From: Diplolepis rosae
Taxonomy: Eukaryota; Arthropoda; Insecta; Hymenoptera; Diplolepididae
DNA: 64,000 nt
Assembly: GCA_030998225.1 (NCBI GenBank)
Contig: JAPYXD010000403.1
Span: 3,348,001 to 3,412,000 of the forward strand
Direction of reading: 5' to 3'
Part shown: in pieces, positions 45,335-58,480 of the stretch
How the letters are laid out: each line of letters opens with the position of its first letter
How positions within the stretch are numbered: position 1 is the first letter of the stretch
Program-made: the position numbers and the translations under genes
The notes under the pieces: model-generated
What the model was told of the DNA's origin: nothing
What the model saw: the letters and a program-made list of their open reading frames with translations, nothing else
Databases searched by the model: none

Positions 45335-48300
45335 TCATTCCAATTCTTCATTGTTAATAGGTATAGCTATGTAAAGACAATTATTCACATTCATACGCAC
45401 ACAAACTTTTGTCAAACGATCAATAGATATGGCATATATTTGATTTGTTTTGTGACATTTTCGCAAAAATTTAGCCGTGTTATAACGTATATTATTATCA
45501 CCTTCAGCAACAAATACACTGTAAGGAGTAATTTTTTGTAAAATCGCAAAATGTTGATCGGTGCAAACACATTCTTCTTCATGGCAAGTACAACGAAACA
45601 TTTTCACGAAACAGTAAATAAAACCTAATTCTGATTGAACACCATCGCGAAATTCAACTGCAAAAGATTCTGTTTGTAAATTTTTGGCATACATTTTGGA
45701 GACATATAATTGACCATATTTCAAAAGTCTGAAATATTTGTGAAATACAGCGTTGTCAACTCTAATGTTACTGTTCGCAAACGCATTTATAATCAACATT
45801 TCATCAATTCCTTGTATTCTCGCATATGCACCAACACTATAACTATGATCGGAGACATTTTCTATTATTTTAACTTGTTTTTTTTTTTGCAAACAGAAAG
45901 CGCGTATCGGTCCCTCAGGTAATTCTTGAACATATCTGAACATTTTAATGAATCGAGTATGATAATTCGCTACTTGAGTATCGAGATGGTCCGTACCATG
46001 AATAAGTTTCAAAAGTTTTCCATTTATATCTTCAAATTCGTAACAGGTGTGTGCCCACAACGGTCCTAAATTTCTCACACATTCACATAGATGGAGAAGT
46101 TGATGAACATTAATCGAGCAAAACTGAATTCCATACAGATTTTCGAACTGTCTGACAAATTTTTTCAGAAAATTTTCAGCAACAGCTACTTCAAATACTT
46201 GTATTTCACTCGAGTTTAACATTGTTACAGCTGTAAGTAAAAGTACATAATGCTCAAAATAGTCCATCCGCATTATTCCTTCGAAAACAGGTATAGAATA
46301 GAAAAATAAAAAATGTTTTAGTTCTGACGCTTTCCAATGTAATAAATCTGAGACTGAACGAGGCATACGATGGACAAATTTCGGAGGTTTAATACTTTTC
46401 ATCCGAGAATCGATTAAATTTATAACTTGTATTAATGAAAAAGGATAATTCCGGAACTTGTTATCGAAAAGAAGTGTCAAGATTTTTTTAGTACACCACC
46501 TTCAACGTAATGCATGCGATCGATTGCCATACCTTTAATAAAATCTGGCATGAAATGAGACAAAGCTGAAAATCCTTTCACACCACGAACAGGCTCATTA
46601 GGTCGCGCATTATGTGCGTCCACCCTACATTGCTCAGATGTTCGTAATTGTATTTCTTGCTGGTATGGGAAAACATGCACGGAACTATTGGGGCCAGTTT
46701 CTTCTCTCCTACCCTTACAGAGGCATACTGAACAGCCAAAATAGCCATTGAACTGTACAAAATTCAGGCAGTCGCATTTTGCTGGAATATCACATGTCCC
46801 CGTTAAAACTACTCCCCGAACTGAAATTATATTGCCATCTGAAAGTTTGACTTCTATCCCATTAGCTATCATTTCTAATCGATTTCGAAATTTATATAAA
46901 AATTCGTTCATGTGTGGTTTTTTATCACCATACCAGACGCCAAGGAGTAGAGTATTTTGTCTCTTTTTTCTGTATTTAAAAGGTAGTTCGTTTATTGTTA
47001 AATATACTGGCCACATACTGATTCGAGATGATTTGAAAACTGGGATCCCATCCGTGTAAAAACTGAAAGAAATATTGTTTTGATTTGCAAGGAATCCATT
47101 ATTTATCCATGTTTGATATAATCTGCCATCGTAAACATCAGAGATAATACCGGGAACTTGCATCCGTTGAAACCTTGATTGAAGAAGATTGTAAAAGCCT
47201 GGTCTTGCATACATTTCTTTCAATTGATCAATGAAAGACAGTTCTATAAAATACGAATTCTTTGCTGTTAAACATGTTACGCAATTGTGATCAGCTGATT
47301 CTAATTGCCTGAAGCAAGCAGAGCAGAAAAAATGTTTGATTATGTTCGAAGCGCCAAGGAAACCAAAGTATTTTTTAAACTTGTATAGGCTGTTTTTCAC
47401 AAGATTTTCTTGAAGACAATGAAATTGCAATACAGTTATATAACTTTCCACGCATGACATACTTAAATTGAAATGAAGAAGTAAAGCCAGGATGAGTAAC
47501 ATGCTTTGCCCAACGGTGATTTGGGCGCCATCATACAATGGGCGATTTTCATTTTCATCATCATCTTCGTTGTCGTCATCGCTATTTCCTTCGTTATCAA
47601 CAGCATTTTCTTCGTTCGAATCATCTTCTGAAGCGTTCTCCCATTGATCACGAAGAAAATTATCTCTCCCATTATCTTGTTCGTCATCATCATTATCACC
47701 ATTTTCTGCGTTGCCATCGTCTGAAGCATTCTGTAATTGGTGATGAAAAATATTTCTTCCATCATCGAGTTCATCATCAAGCCGTTCGCCACCATCGATT
47801 TCAACGACGTTCGGAAAATGATTATCTTCATTCTGCCCTACAATTAGTTCATTGACTTCATTATCCCTTTGACCATTATTGAATCTTCTTTCACCATCCA
47901 CGCCAATGAGTTCTGCATTTTCATCTCCGATGAATCCATCTTCGATATCAATGCCGCTAAAAAAAAAAATTTACAGTTTTAAATGATGTAAGCTTGTGAT
48001 GTTGTGCTTCAAATTGTTCCAGCTTCATTATGTTTAATAAATAAAAGTTTAATTAGTTTCAAGGCTTTTATAATTAAAACGATTTTTCACTTTTTTTTCT
48101 TTAAAGTGATTCTTATTTTTATTTGAAAATTTAAAATTTTTATAATTATATGCTCATGAAATTGTGAAAAATGTTTGCTTAAACTAGAAAACAAATTTTT
48201 AGTTAGTAAAAAATCGTAATTTCTGAAACTTTGAAGCACTACCCTGTCGATCCCGCCGAGATACCTCAGTCCAAGACACCTTCAAATCATGTACTTTTTC

Positions 48301-49088
48301 AATAAAACTTTTTTTAGTTTGACTTAGAATGATTAAATTAGCAGAAAAACACTCGCTCAACTTATATTTCAATTTTTTTAAATAAATAACCACTTTTTAA
48401 CGTTGATAGTTCGAAAAAGTCAGTTTCTGTAAATATTTTGAAATAGTAAACATAACCTAATCCAGCCCAACTTAACTATACAAAATTTAACTCTTGATTT
48501 TAAGTAAATCAAATTGAATAATATAATTTAAATAATATAAATTTAACTTTCATTTGTTATTCACTTGAATTACTAGATACTTGAATTATCGTTTTAATTT
48601 CATCATTATAAATCAAAATAAAAAATTTTTTTTTTAGCCTGAGAAACTCTTCAATGAATTCATTTTGCACATTAAAAATTGTACCAAATTTTACATTATT
48701 TTTCATTAAACAGCTGGTTTAAATTTTAGTTTTGATGTTCGAAACATTGAATATTTGAATATTTTTCATTTAATGAAGAGATTTAAAAAAAAGCATTTCA
48801 TACTTCAGCTATAATATATTTCAGAATATTATGTTATAGTTGCTGCATTTTTGATTTCACAATTATACGACTTTCACATTTACAGACTTGATGTTTATCG
48901 ATATTATAAAAATTGGCATCAAAAAAGAGACAAATTAAATGCACATTTACTCACCGGTTATTTTCGTCAGGATAATCAACATCGATATTTTCGTTTCGTC
49001 GCATCTGGTGGTTTGGATGATAAAGAACCTCGTTTATTCGTTCGCGTCGACGATGTTCGCTAATATCATCAATAGCTTTGCGAGACAT
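45335..49088 (-). CDS. CACTA/EnSpm-like tnp2 transposase, spliced, with one -1 frameshift
   Basis: Exon 1 is 49088-48955 ('MSRKAIDDISEHRRRERINE'), with donor CG|GTGAGT. Acceptor TTTTAG|CGGCATT is at 47956, and phase 2 joins in frame. Exon 2 continues through a long acidic Asp/Glu/Asn-rich region, a Cys-containing segment ('FFCSACFRQLESADHNCVTC'), then the tnp2 core: 'FYTDGIPVFKSSRISMWPVY', 'ELPFKYRKKRQNTLLLGVWY', 'GTCDIPAKCDCLNFVQFNGY' and 'HYVEGG'. The frame stops at 46477 but continues in the -1 frame to 45335 after an A7 run (46487-46493), with 'FVHRMPRSVSDLLHWKASEL' and 'AHTCYEFEDINGKLLKLIHG' (DUF4218-like region). Family role: cut-and-paste transposase of CACTA elements, RNase-H fold. 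About 900 codons in total. The -1 shift is either mutation or programmed slippage. Divergently paired with the BEN gene. Confidence 0.88.
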
Positions 49089-49416
49089 TTTTTATTGTTT
49101 TCACATCCAGTTCAAAAACTTCAAATTCACTACTTACATTTAAAAAAATTTGAATAGATTGATGCAAAGCTGTTTGATTCAGATTTTCACAGAGTTTGTA
49201 GGCGAGCGCGGGTGTGCGCAGGTGCGAGCGGGTTGTGGCTCCTCCTTCCCGCGTTCATCGGTTCTTATCGGCTCATACCGGCTCACCTGAAAAGAACGGA
49301 ACTGAACCGAACTGAACCGAACTTCGGGACTACGCGTAATATGCGCATAATAAAATAGTAAAAAGGGGTGAACATTAGACCGCGTGTGACAATCATAGTG
49401 AAAGTATTTGTGAAAC
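49089..49416. promoter_or_regulatory. Divergent (shared) promoter interval between the tnp2 and BEN genes
   Basis: 328 bp separate the two start codons (49088 minus, 49417 plus). The middle, about 49195-49340, is GC-rich with CpGs and several direct GAACCGAACT units (GAACTGAACCGAACTGAACC around 49305). No TATA box is evident. The role as a bidirectional promoter is inferred from position. Confidence 0.5.
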
Positions 49417-52400
49417 ATGTCGAATCGGAAAAGAAAGTTTGCACTAATTTGGTGGATAGAGTGCGGATTTGGTTTTTTTGAGTTCAAACATGAAGTGTTT
49501 CGATTCCTATTTTAAAAAATATAAAAGGATTTAAAGAAAACCATTATTTTTTCATACATTTTTTTGTACAATGTATGGAAATTGTGTATAAAATTTTTAG
49601 TTTTCACAATGTTAAAAAAGCGCTGAAAACCCTTTAATTCTAACAAAACATTCCTGTTTGATCCGTAGAAGATGAAAAGGAACTGCACAGGATGATTGTA
49701 ACATCAACCGGGGATCTGCATAATTCTGAAGATAAGATATTCACTCCGGAAGTCCACAATGCACGAAAACTTCACAATCAAAGCAACAGGGTAATGAAAC
49801 ATGTGCTACAGTCGAGGAAAACTGAAACGGATGTTAAGTTAGGAGAAGAACGTCCTATTTTTCCACGCCTCTATGGCTCTTCTACAACGAACGTCATAGC
49901 GTCAAACAGCAGTCAAGTTTCACAACTAGCTCCATACGAAGAAACTTATAACTCAGATGTGCATTTGAAAGCTCCTGGTGTAGAAGAGTTTTGTTACAAC
50001 ACCGCAGAGCAACATGTTTCCGCCTCAACATCTATTGGTAGACCACGACCGCAACCTTTTTCCACTTTCAATATCAGCCAACAACAAGAACAGCATGTAC
50101 CTGACAACCGTTTTACACCACTTGCATCAACTTCAAATTATGCAGAAAATAATTGTCATTCACAATTTGAACCACCAACCAGCCACGCGATTGGTAGAGC
50201 AATGACGGAACTGCATCCACCCACTGACAATGTTGCAGAGAAATATCCTTTCCCAAGAAGTGAAAAATCACCATCCCAAGTATTGTTGCAAGAGAACTTG
50301 ATGACAACAAGAAGGACCCATGACTCATTACCAATGAGAACTTCGTCACCAAACAACATGGGCAGCTCACAGTTTCAGCGAGAAGAAGATCATGAAACAT
50401 CCTTTGATCATAATGATTCATCTGTGGACGAAGATCTATTCCAAGAAATGAATCAAAATCCTTCTACCTCCAACGATGAACACCGCACGTATCGGATTGA
50501 AATTGGAAAAGGTAAAATTGTTACAATATCTGTGGTATGATCCTTAATAGCATTTTTGACAAAGGGGGAGGGGAGTTCGAGCATGATGTAGATTAGCATA
50601 TATTTAATGTATTCGTTCACTTTGAATTGAATAAAAAGAAACGAGTTTCTTATCGCATACCCAAATTTGAAGAACTGAACAACAATTACAAATCATATTT
50701 ATATAAATTCTAAACTCCAAAACTATGACGAGAAATTTCAAAGCTGTCATAAAATTTTTTAAATCTATTACAGTTATATGTAATTTTGAGCTCAAACTTT
50801 TCGAAACTCGATCCAGAATTCCAGGAACTAAAAAATGGCCAACAAAATATAACGTTTTCAAGTACCTAGCACTTTTCAACTCGAAGATTTAGTAATTTGT
50901 TAGTCCATTTTAAAAAAGAACGAAAAAACTCAAAAAGCATCTACAGAATCAAAAATTTTTGTTTACTTTATACTCAAACTTTTGGTAATTTAATTTTCAA
51001 TTTGAGAATCAGAACAAGACTTATAAAAACAACCAATGAAATTGAAAGGTTGTAGTCATTTCGAACTTTTAAACCTAAATTATTTTCCCCCTATCTAAAA
51101 GTCAAACGGTCTGAAAAGACACTCTGTCCAACTCATGACGTTCGTTAATATATATGTGCTTCCAGTTACTCTAGACGATATTCGACGGTTCGAGCAACTG
51201 CTGCAGGCAATGAAAGAAGCGTATGCTGATGGCCAAAAAGATGGAAAAGTTGATTCGGACACATTTGCGGTATGTAATGTTTTATTTTTTTCAGCCCCCT
51301 TTATTGATATGATTGACTCAGTTTTTCTTTCATTATTCATAAATTAAGACAACACTTTTTTTTTGTTCATAAACAACATTTAATTCAAAAAACCAAAACT
51401 ACTTCTTTGGAATAGTAATTGAAAAAAGTAATTAAGAAGTGATTAAAAAATAAAAAGTTTATAAAAAGTAGTTCTTTAAAAAAAACTACTACTACTTTTT
51501 CAATTTTCTAGATTGTCAAAAGACGTTAATGTTTGTATTTCGATAATAGAAAAGTAATTTTTTTATATTACTTCGATAATTTTTGAAAAATCCTTAATAA
51601 CTGACAGAATTAGAAAATTTCATGAATGTATCGAATAGTATATTGAAAATTGCTGAAAACCTTGGTTAATTTTTAAATTTTCGTAAATTTATCATTCAGG
51701 AATAACCTTATAATATAGGTTGTTTTTTTGTGCAGGTACCCATCAAATTTTTTACGGCTGGTGACCAAAAGGTAATTTATCGGTTTTACGTTATGAGGAT
51801 GACAAGTAAACTGTAAGAAAAATCTTTAAAAGTGTGAAATTAAACCATTCGCTCGATTTTTTCAAACTTAACTATAATTGTTACCAGGAAAAATGGATTT
51901 ACGGTTATATTATTACTACAAAGTAACATTTGTGCTCGTAATTAATGCAATCCAAAACTTTGTCAAACTACACTCAAATTCAACAAAAAAATTATACTTC
52001 TGACTAGTAAAATCAATAAAATTGACATGGATTTTTCTGACAGTCTATAATCTCGATTACTTTCAGGTTGAAGTAGCTGCAGGTTTCGGAGTTTTTTTAC
52101 CCACCTACGTCTACAGACTTATAGATGACAAGGCCACTTTAAACAATGATTGGTCGATCATCGTCCGAGAGTTTTTGATCGAGGTGTATAAAAACGACCT
52201 CAGTAAATTTTCGGCGACTGGAAAAAGAACTGCACGGCCTCCAATTGACCAACGTATTCTAGCAGCAACAGAAGGTATTGCATAATTTTATGAATATGAA
52301 GAAACCGACTCCAATGATTGTTGACAATTTTGAGCTACCTCAATAATCTTTGAACTTGAAAATTTCGCTGAAAATTGATAAAGTTTCGGACCTTCTAGAC

Positions 52401-52666
52401 GTTTTAGGAATTTTTTCATACTAATAAGAAAGTCTGAAATTTCATCAATTATTATATTGAATGCATAAGTGACTATACGAAAGTTCCGTTCTGTTCTGAC
52501 ATTTCCCTAAATAATTACAGCCTGGGTCAACAAGAATGCCAAGAAGAGCGTAAGCAGAAAAGAAATTTTTAGGGTGATTTCCCACGTTTGCTCAAACAAA
52601 AGGCGTCGGATCCAGGACGACAAATCATCAAAAGAAAGTTCCGATGTAAAAAAAAAAAAAGTTTGA
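49417..52666 (+). CDS. BEN-domain protein, six-exon gene, apparently intact
   Basis: Splice sites and phases agree for exons 2-6: 49669-50511 (donor AAAAG|GTAAAA), 51166-51269, 51736-51771, 52067-52274 and 52521-52666 (TGA). Exon 1 probably starts at ATG 49417 ('MSNRKRKFALIWWIECG'), but its donor is not certain. Exon 2 encodes about 280 residues of Ser/Asn/Gln-rich linker. Exon 3 is helical ('DDIRRFEQLLQAMKEAYADG'). Exons 4-6 form the BEN fold: 'VEVAAGFGVFLPTYVYRLID', 'IIVREFLIEVYKNDLSKFSA', 'PPIDQRILAATEAWVNKNAK', followed by a basic tail 'NKRRR...KKKKV'. BEN domains bind DNA and mediate chromatin or protein contacts. An AATAAA lies about 3 nt past the stop. Its head-to-head position beside tnp2 suggests an accessory DNA-binding protein of the same transposon; a host gene is possible. 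Confidence 0.82.
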
Positions 52667-52714
52667 ATAATAAATATAATAATAATAAAATATTACATTC
52701 ATTTGTATTCATTC

Positions 52715-52859
<145 letters not shown>

Positions 52860-52869
52860 AATTATATAT

Positions 52870-53845
52870 ATAAGAATTACTTACCCTTACAAAAGCTCCG
52901 TTTAGCATAATAAATCTTTATTTCTTTCAGAGTATTCCTTTACCGAAACACATTTGGAAAAAATAAATAATCTTTTGCAATTTCATATATATTCAATTAT
53001 ATGAATAGGTGACTTACAGATTCGAGATCTGGTACTTCGCTAAAGCAAAATTTTTTAGAGACTTCTTCTACATGTGGAAATTTCATAATTCCTATCCACT
53101 TTTTAATATTTGAGGATGCCTATCTAAATAAATCCTCAGGCTGATCGAGCTCATTCATTACCCCGAATTTTATCCATGTTCCAAATTAAGTCCCTTGACA
53201 GAAAATTGGAACGAAAATAGTTCTTTTTATCATCGGGGGAATTAATTACAATTGTAAACAAAATTTGAACCATGAAATGAAGTCGGCGGTATTATAATTA
53301 TGTATTTATCCCTTTTTTGCTCTGTAACACGACAGTCTATATATATATTCAAAGTTCAAGGCGTAATTAATTTGAAAGTAAATTGACTCGTTTTCTCACC
53401 ACCCAAGGGGTAGAGTTACCTTTCTGAAAAGTTGTATGGGCCAAGCATTACAAAATAATAATTATTTTCCCACAAAAATTTTTCCGAAAAGCACGGCGCT
53501 CTTTTTTCAAAGTGGTTCCCTACGTATTACTATACGCAGGACACGTCCACCCTACTATCTATAAGAAAAAAATTTCGTATGTAGCAGACATTCTGCAATG
53601 TATGGAATTATTTGCTTATAAATTGCAGAAATGTGTCCCGATTTTAAAATTGGGACCCATTTGTATTGAACTGGGCATTTTGGGTTAGTACAAATTGAGC
53701 TAAGTTATGACCTAAATCCGAAAGAAGAGATAAGAAAAAAATAAGTTACAAATTATTAATATTATTAACAAATTTTATGACAAAAATTAATTAGTTAGGC
53801 AGTAATACGCGTATAATAAACAATAAAAAGTATTATACATTTTCG
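52870..53845. other. Interval without a supported gene
   Basis: AT-rich, no domain-bearing ORF, no inverted repeats found. Confidence 0.55.
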
Positions 53846-53848
53846 GCC

Positions 53849-56800
53849 CTATACTGCTACACGCTTACTTATGTTCCAGAGTTCGAAGTTTGCGGGAAGG
53901 TTTTGAGTTCTTTTGATTGTTCTTTGCTGATTCTCTTGTTGGTTTAACATCTTCTTTCTCAAAAGGTCGCTTTTGGCTTTCTTCTTTTTTCTCGGCTGCT
54001 TTTTGTCTCCTGTTTTCTGCTGTTGCTCGTCTCTTAGCCAGCCTTGCTTATTTAGATGTCCTATTGTCGAGAGTGCACTGTGGGTGCAATTATGCAGTGT
54101 GCAATGCACTTGTTGCAACAAGCCTGTGCATATAGCATGGTTGTGTTTCATCATACCATTCTGGACAAACTTTAAGCATATCTGCTATAGCATCTTCCAT
54201 CAAATTTTCATTTATTTCCTCTTTCTGACTTCGCATCTTAAAATTGTTGGCGAAAGTTTGCAAATTCGCTGCTGCAACGTTCCGAAATTTGCCTGTAGGT
54301 CTTCTTAGAAGAATCACTTGCCAACTCTTCTTCGTTTGGTACTCTCGAAAATTTATGTACGTGTCATTGATGTCTCCTTGATCAGCATCGGGAGGTCTCT
54401 GCATATCTACGAAACAGAGATCACACTTATACTCCCTTACGATTTTAAACGCTGCGTAACCGGCAAAAAATGTCACAGACATTCCTTCCAAGGTGCCGCT
54501 TAATTCGTTAACCCTTTGCGGCACAGTGGCATCACCTGATGCCACTTATTTTTTTACAAATTTTCGCGATTTAAATGTAATTTTGATCCGATTATCCAAC
54601 TGTTTTTTTTTATTTTACGATCCTGGGATGTTATCGAATATAAATTCATGTTTAAAAGTACCAGATTTTGTAAAAATTTGTCAATTTTAATAAACAAAGT
54701 CAGAAAAAAAAACCTTTTTCTGAAAATAATTCATTATTGGAGAAACTTTTAGGAATTTTTTTCGAAAATTTATGTACCGGGGTTTTTGAGATCGCTGATC
54801 ACGAATATAGTCTCAGATTTTGATAATTTAAAATAGCAGATCCAATATGGCGTCCATAAATTGAAATATTATTGGATTTTTCTGAAAATTGCATTATGAT
54901 ATTTTCGAGGTCGCTCATTACGAATATAAATTCAGATTTAAAATTTTGGCCACCATCTTGGATCCGCCATTTTGAATTTCCAAAATCTGAGTTCTGATTT
55001 GTAATCAGCGACCCCAAAACCCTTATGTAACAATTATCATAAGAGTTCGTTCCCCTAAAACATGTATGCCGTAAAGGGTTAAAGGGCGATGATTCTTGAA
55101 TCACTTCCTCTTTGCGAACAGAAAATTCATCAATGTCGTTCTCGTCTTCATCTTCTTGCTGATCTATCTTTTCATAAGTCTCATAGTGTGCTTCTACATT
55201 TTCATCATTGTCATCTAGTGTGCCTGCTTCGAAATATTGCACCATTCTTTGTTCGTTGGTTTCTGCTGGGTCAATGACAGTCTGTAACTCTCCGTCCAGT
55301 TGCGCTTTCGTTATCGCAGGTAAGTACGATTGATCGTCGCAAGCAACGTTGCCTTTACTTGTCGATACGACATTCTGCACAGCAACTAAGATTCGTATGG
55401 TTAAGCGGACCATGCGACTTGAAGGGTTCATATTGAATCCTTCACGTACTCGCAACCTTGAGAACAGCTGTTCTAGCGAATCTTGGTTGCACATGACTGT
55501 GCACAACTGGAAAGAAGTGTATTCGGATACCAACTCTCGATAAACAGCTAATAATCCTCGTACAGTGCCTTCAAGGGCTTCAAATGGATGGTTGGATGGT
55601 TTCAATGGATTTGAGTCGTAAATGTTGCTACTATTGCAAACATCTACTACGGTATTTACCTTGCCCACAAACCATATCGTCCCATCAATTTTTGGTGGAG
55701 TCACAACTTTTGCTTTTCTGACGTTTTGTCTTTCGAAGTTGTTCAAAAACATTTGCTCAAGTGATATGTGACCCAGTGTATTGGACAACTTGTTATCCCG
55801 ATCAGCATTCCAAGTGCTAATAATGTCCTCAAAAGAAATTTCTTCTCCTAAAACGATGAGAATGGTGTACCTTTTCCATCTACTGACTACGTTCTCCACT
55901 ATGTGTGGAAAGTCATGAAATGCAAAGATATTTTTTTCAGCATGCTCAAAAAAAGGCTTCTTTTCTGTAATATCCAATAGCTTATAAGCTGCCCTGTTTA
56001 GCCTTCTTTGATCACAAAGAGCTTCAAATCAGCTCCGCATTATGCTGTTTTGTCGGACATTTGTCGCATCAGAGTAGCGATGTCTTCTGAATAGACATTA
56101 TTATGGGTGATACCGTAATAAGCTATTACTCGCCAACGGTGGATGGGATGTGATCCGTTTACGGTAACTACAAACACTTTATTTGATCGCCTTTCACTTC
56201 TACCTAGATGACCAAGATGTTCGAATCCCTCGATGATATCCATTTTAAAATCATATTCTATGCGTTCCATAATGTCCATTTCGTCCATCTTAACAACACA
56301 GCTTCTTGCACATTCTGGCAATCCTTTCAGTGTCTCTGTCAAATTCTTCAGTACCGGTTCTAGGAATCCAGGATAGATCATTGTTTTTGCAATACACATT
56401 TCGACAGTCCTAGAGTGTGGAAGCATCAGTCCCGCCTTTCGCATTCTATCATAAGGCGATGCCGAATGATAATGCTATAGAATGGCCAATAATCTCTCTT
56501 CCTGAGAGTAAGAACTTTGCTTCTTCTGGTTAGGCCTGAGTTGCATCTTGATAATTGTTCTGCGCATTGGATGGGTCACATTATAATGATCCAAAATTTT
56601 ATCTACGTCAATAATTTTTTCATCTTCAATTTTGGCGAAATTTGTAGCAACAGTCATTTGGGCTGATTGTTTTAGTATGATGGCTCGAAGTCTCTCGTTC
56701 TCATCTTTGCAATTCAGCAGCTGATCAGCAATACTAATCTCGCTTCTTGGATCTTTATTGGTGACTTTCTTCCCTTCTTCTTGCAGATTCATCTTGATAT

Positions 56801-56975
56801 CTTCTTCCTGAAAAACGTGTGGTGGTGCTGAAGTGAGATTAAGGCTATTACCTCTTATTTCTATCTGCTTTCTTCCGGTCGAAGTCCGGAATGAGGGCAT
56901 CCACCATCTCATGATGAATAGGAATCGCGTTGCGAAGGAGCTTTTGGTGGGCAGCAGTTGTGAAGTCTTTTCCAC
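53849..56975 (-). pseudogene. P-element-superfamily transposase gene, disrupted
   Basis: Minus strand. The N-terminal part (56975 on) includes a coiled-coil-like stretch ('LLNCKDENERLRAIILKQSA'); a TAG at 56475-56477 interrupts it in frame. Next comes the conserved 'VVKMDEMDIMERIEYDF' with 'GFEHLGHLG' (P-element RNase-H core with the first acidic residue) down to 56040. After a frame change and probable internal deletion, 55977 onward has 'IFAFHDFPHIVENVVSRW' and the C-terminal signature 'QDSLEQLFSRLRVREGFNMN'. The 567-bp MITE at 54512-55078 then splits the gene; beyond it 'ELSGTLEGMSVTFFAGYAAF' resumes in frame, ending in a basic tail near 53849. No THAP finger was identified at the N-terminus. 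P transposases (THAP9 relatives) cut and insert P elements using GTP. This copy is inactive. Confidence 0.9.
54512..55078. mobile_element. piggyBac-like MITE inserted in the P transposase gene
   Basis: Its ends are CCCTTTGCGGCACA and the inverse of CCCTTTACGGCATACA, with TTAA on both sides (54508-54511 and 55079-55082). The CCC(T) terminus and TTAA target are piggyBac hallmarks. Removing the element plus one TTAA rejoins the P-element reading frame exactly. The interior is AT-rich, with paired ATTTTGGCC/ GATCCGCCAT-type segments and no ORF. Confidence 0.93.
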
Positions 56976-58050
56976 GAAATGAAGAAAAAGAAGATACCGA
57001 TGGCGGCCACTAGTTTGTTTGTAAAAAGAAAAAATATTCTGTGAATATTTTCTCCTTCAGGATGGGTGATGTAAAGAAACTTATTTCTTTAGTTTAAATA
57101 TTGCCGGGCACACCTGAGCGTCGGTATAGTAGATAGCAACTGAAACAAAAAGGGGAGAAACACGTGTTGACTAAACCGTATCCTGTTAACTATTAAATTA
57201 ACAGTTAAATAAACTTACTAGTGGTTAGAAACTGACATTGTAATTAATAGCATTAAATGTCGTTTCTTTTACAGATAAGATTTTTGTAAATAGTGTGTAA
57301 AATAGAGCGTGTAAATAATAAAAGCAAATCCTTTCTTTTACAGAGAAACTCAGTTGTGTTTTTGAGATACAGTGTCAACTGCCCTAGTGAATTATAAAAA
57401 TCTTACATATATACTAAACAAATCTTGCTCATTTGCCAAAATCGTCTGAAAAGTGTCATAGTTATTCCATGTTAAAATACCGAAGGTCTAAATGGCGCAC
57501 CCTGTATATATTGCTTACGATATAAAAAAATTGTTTGGGCATGTTTGAAAGAATTCTTATCACCACGAATATAGAGACATTTGATGCCTTCTCTTACCGA
57601 TATTATTAGGTGAAGTGCTTAAGAATATCTAGCAACTAAATCAATATTTTTCTACCTATGGCAATAAATATATATAGGCAGGCCAATCAGAATACCATTG
57701 CTATATTTATGCTCTCAAAATTTAATATAATCTTCAAAATGATTTAAAAAATCGACAAAAATACCTACATTATTAAATATAAGAAAATATGAAGGAGTAT
57801 TAAAAAGTTCTTTTTTGAACAAGTATTTCAATATTATTTATATAATGTCGTCGACCAAAATTATAGAAATTTTCTGAATCAAGGAATCTGCATAGTTGAT
57901 TGAAAAATTAAAAATTCCCTTACATTCGCACTAAACCTGCATCAAACTGCATCGACGCGAGCGTCATGGGCAAGACAGTTATAGGCGTTTAGCCGAAAAG
58001 TCCAAATTTTCTAGCTGCACAGTCTAGACGAAACTATATCCCAGGTAGAA
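56976..58050. other. AT-rich interval, no gene seen
   Basis: No domain-bearing ORF. GGCGCACCCTGTATATA near 57492 resembles an arthropod transposon terminus, but no partner was found. Confidence 0.5.
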
Positions 58051-58059
58051 ATTTACAAT

Positions 58060-58480
58060 TGGTTCGGTACTGCACCAGTACCGCCGAAGGATTTCTGGTA
58101 CTGGCACGGTGCAGGCTTAATACTGGATTCCAAACGGCTCGGTACTGGTATTATTCCAAAAGGTAACTCGGCTGGGAGTTTTCTGTCAGTACTGGGGCGG
58201 TACTTCAGATAGTATTATGCCTGTACTGAAAGTCTCTGCTGGCGCGGTACTGGCATTATTCCAAAAGGTAACTCGGATGGGAGTTGTCTGTCAGTACTGG
58301 GGCGGTACTTCAGATAGTATTATGCCTGTACTGAAAGTCTCTGCTGGCGCGGTACTGGTATTATTCCAAAAGGTAACTCGGATGGGAGTTGTCTGTCAGT
58401 ACTGGGGCGGTACTTCAGATAGTATTATGCCTGTACTGAAAGTCTGTGCTGGCGCGGTACTGGCATTATTCCAAAAGTAT
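58060..58480. repeat. 105-bp tandem repeats rich in CGGTACTG
   Basis: Three units (58141-58245, 58246-58350, 58351-58455) and a 22-bp partial unit, about 95 percent identical by eye. The CGGTACTGG motif also occurs several times upstream at 58065-58140, in both orientations. Because 105 is divisible by 3, a 96-codon ORF with a 35-residue period arises; it is not called as a gene. Confidence 0.92.
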
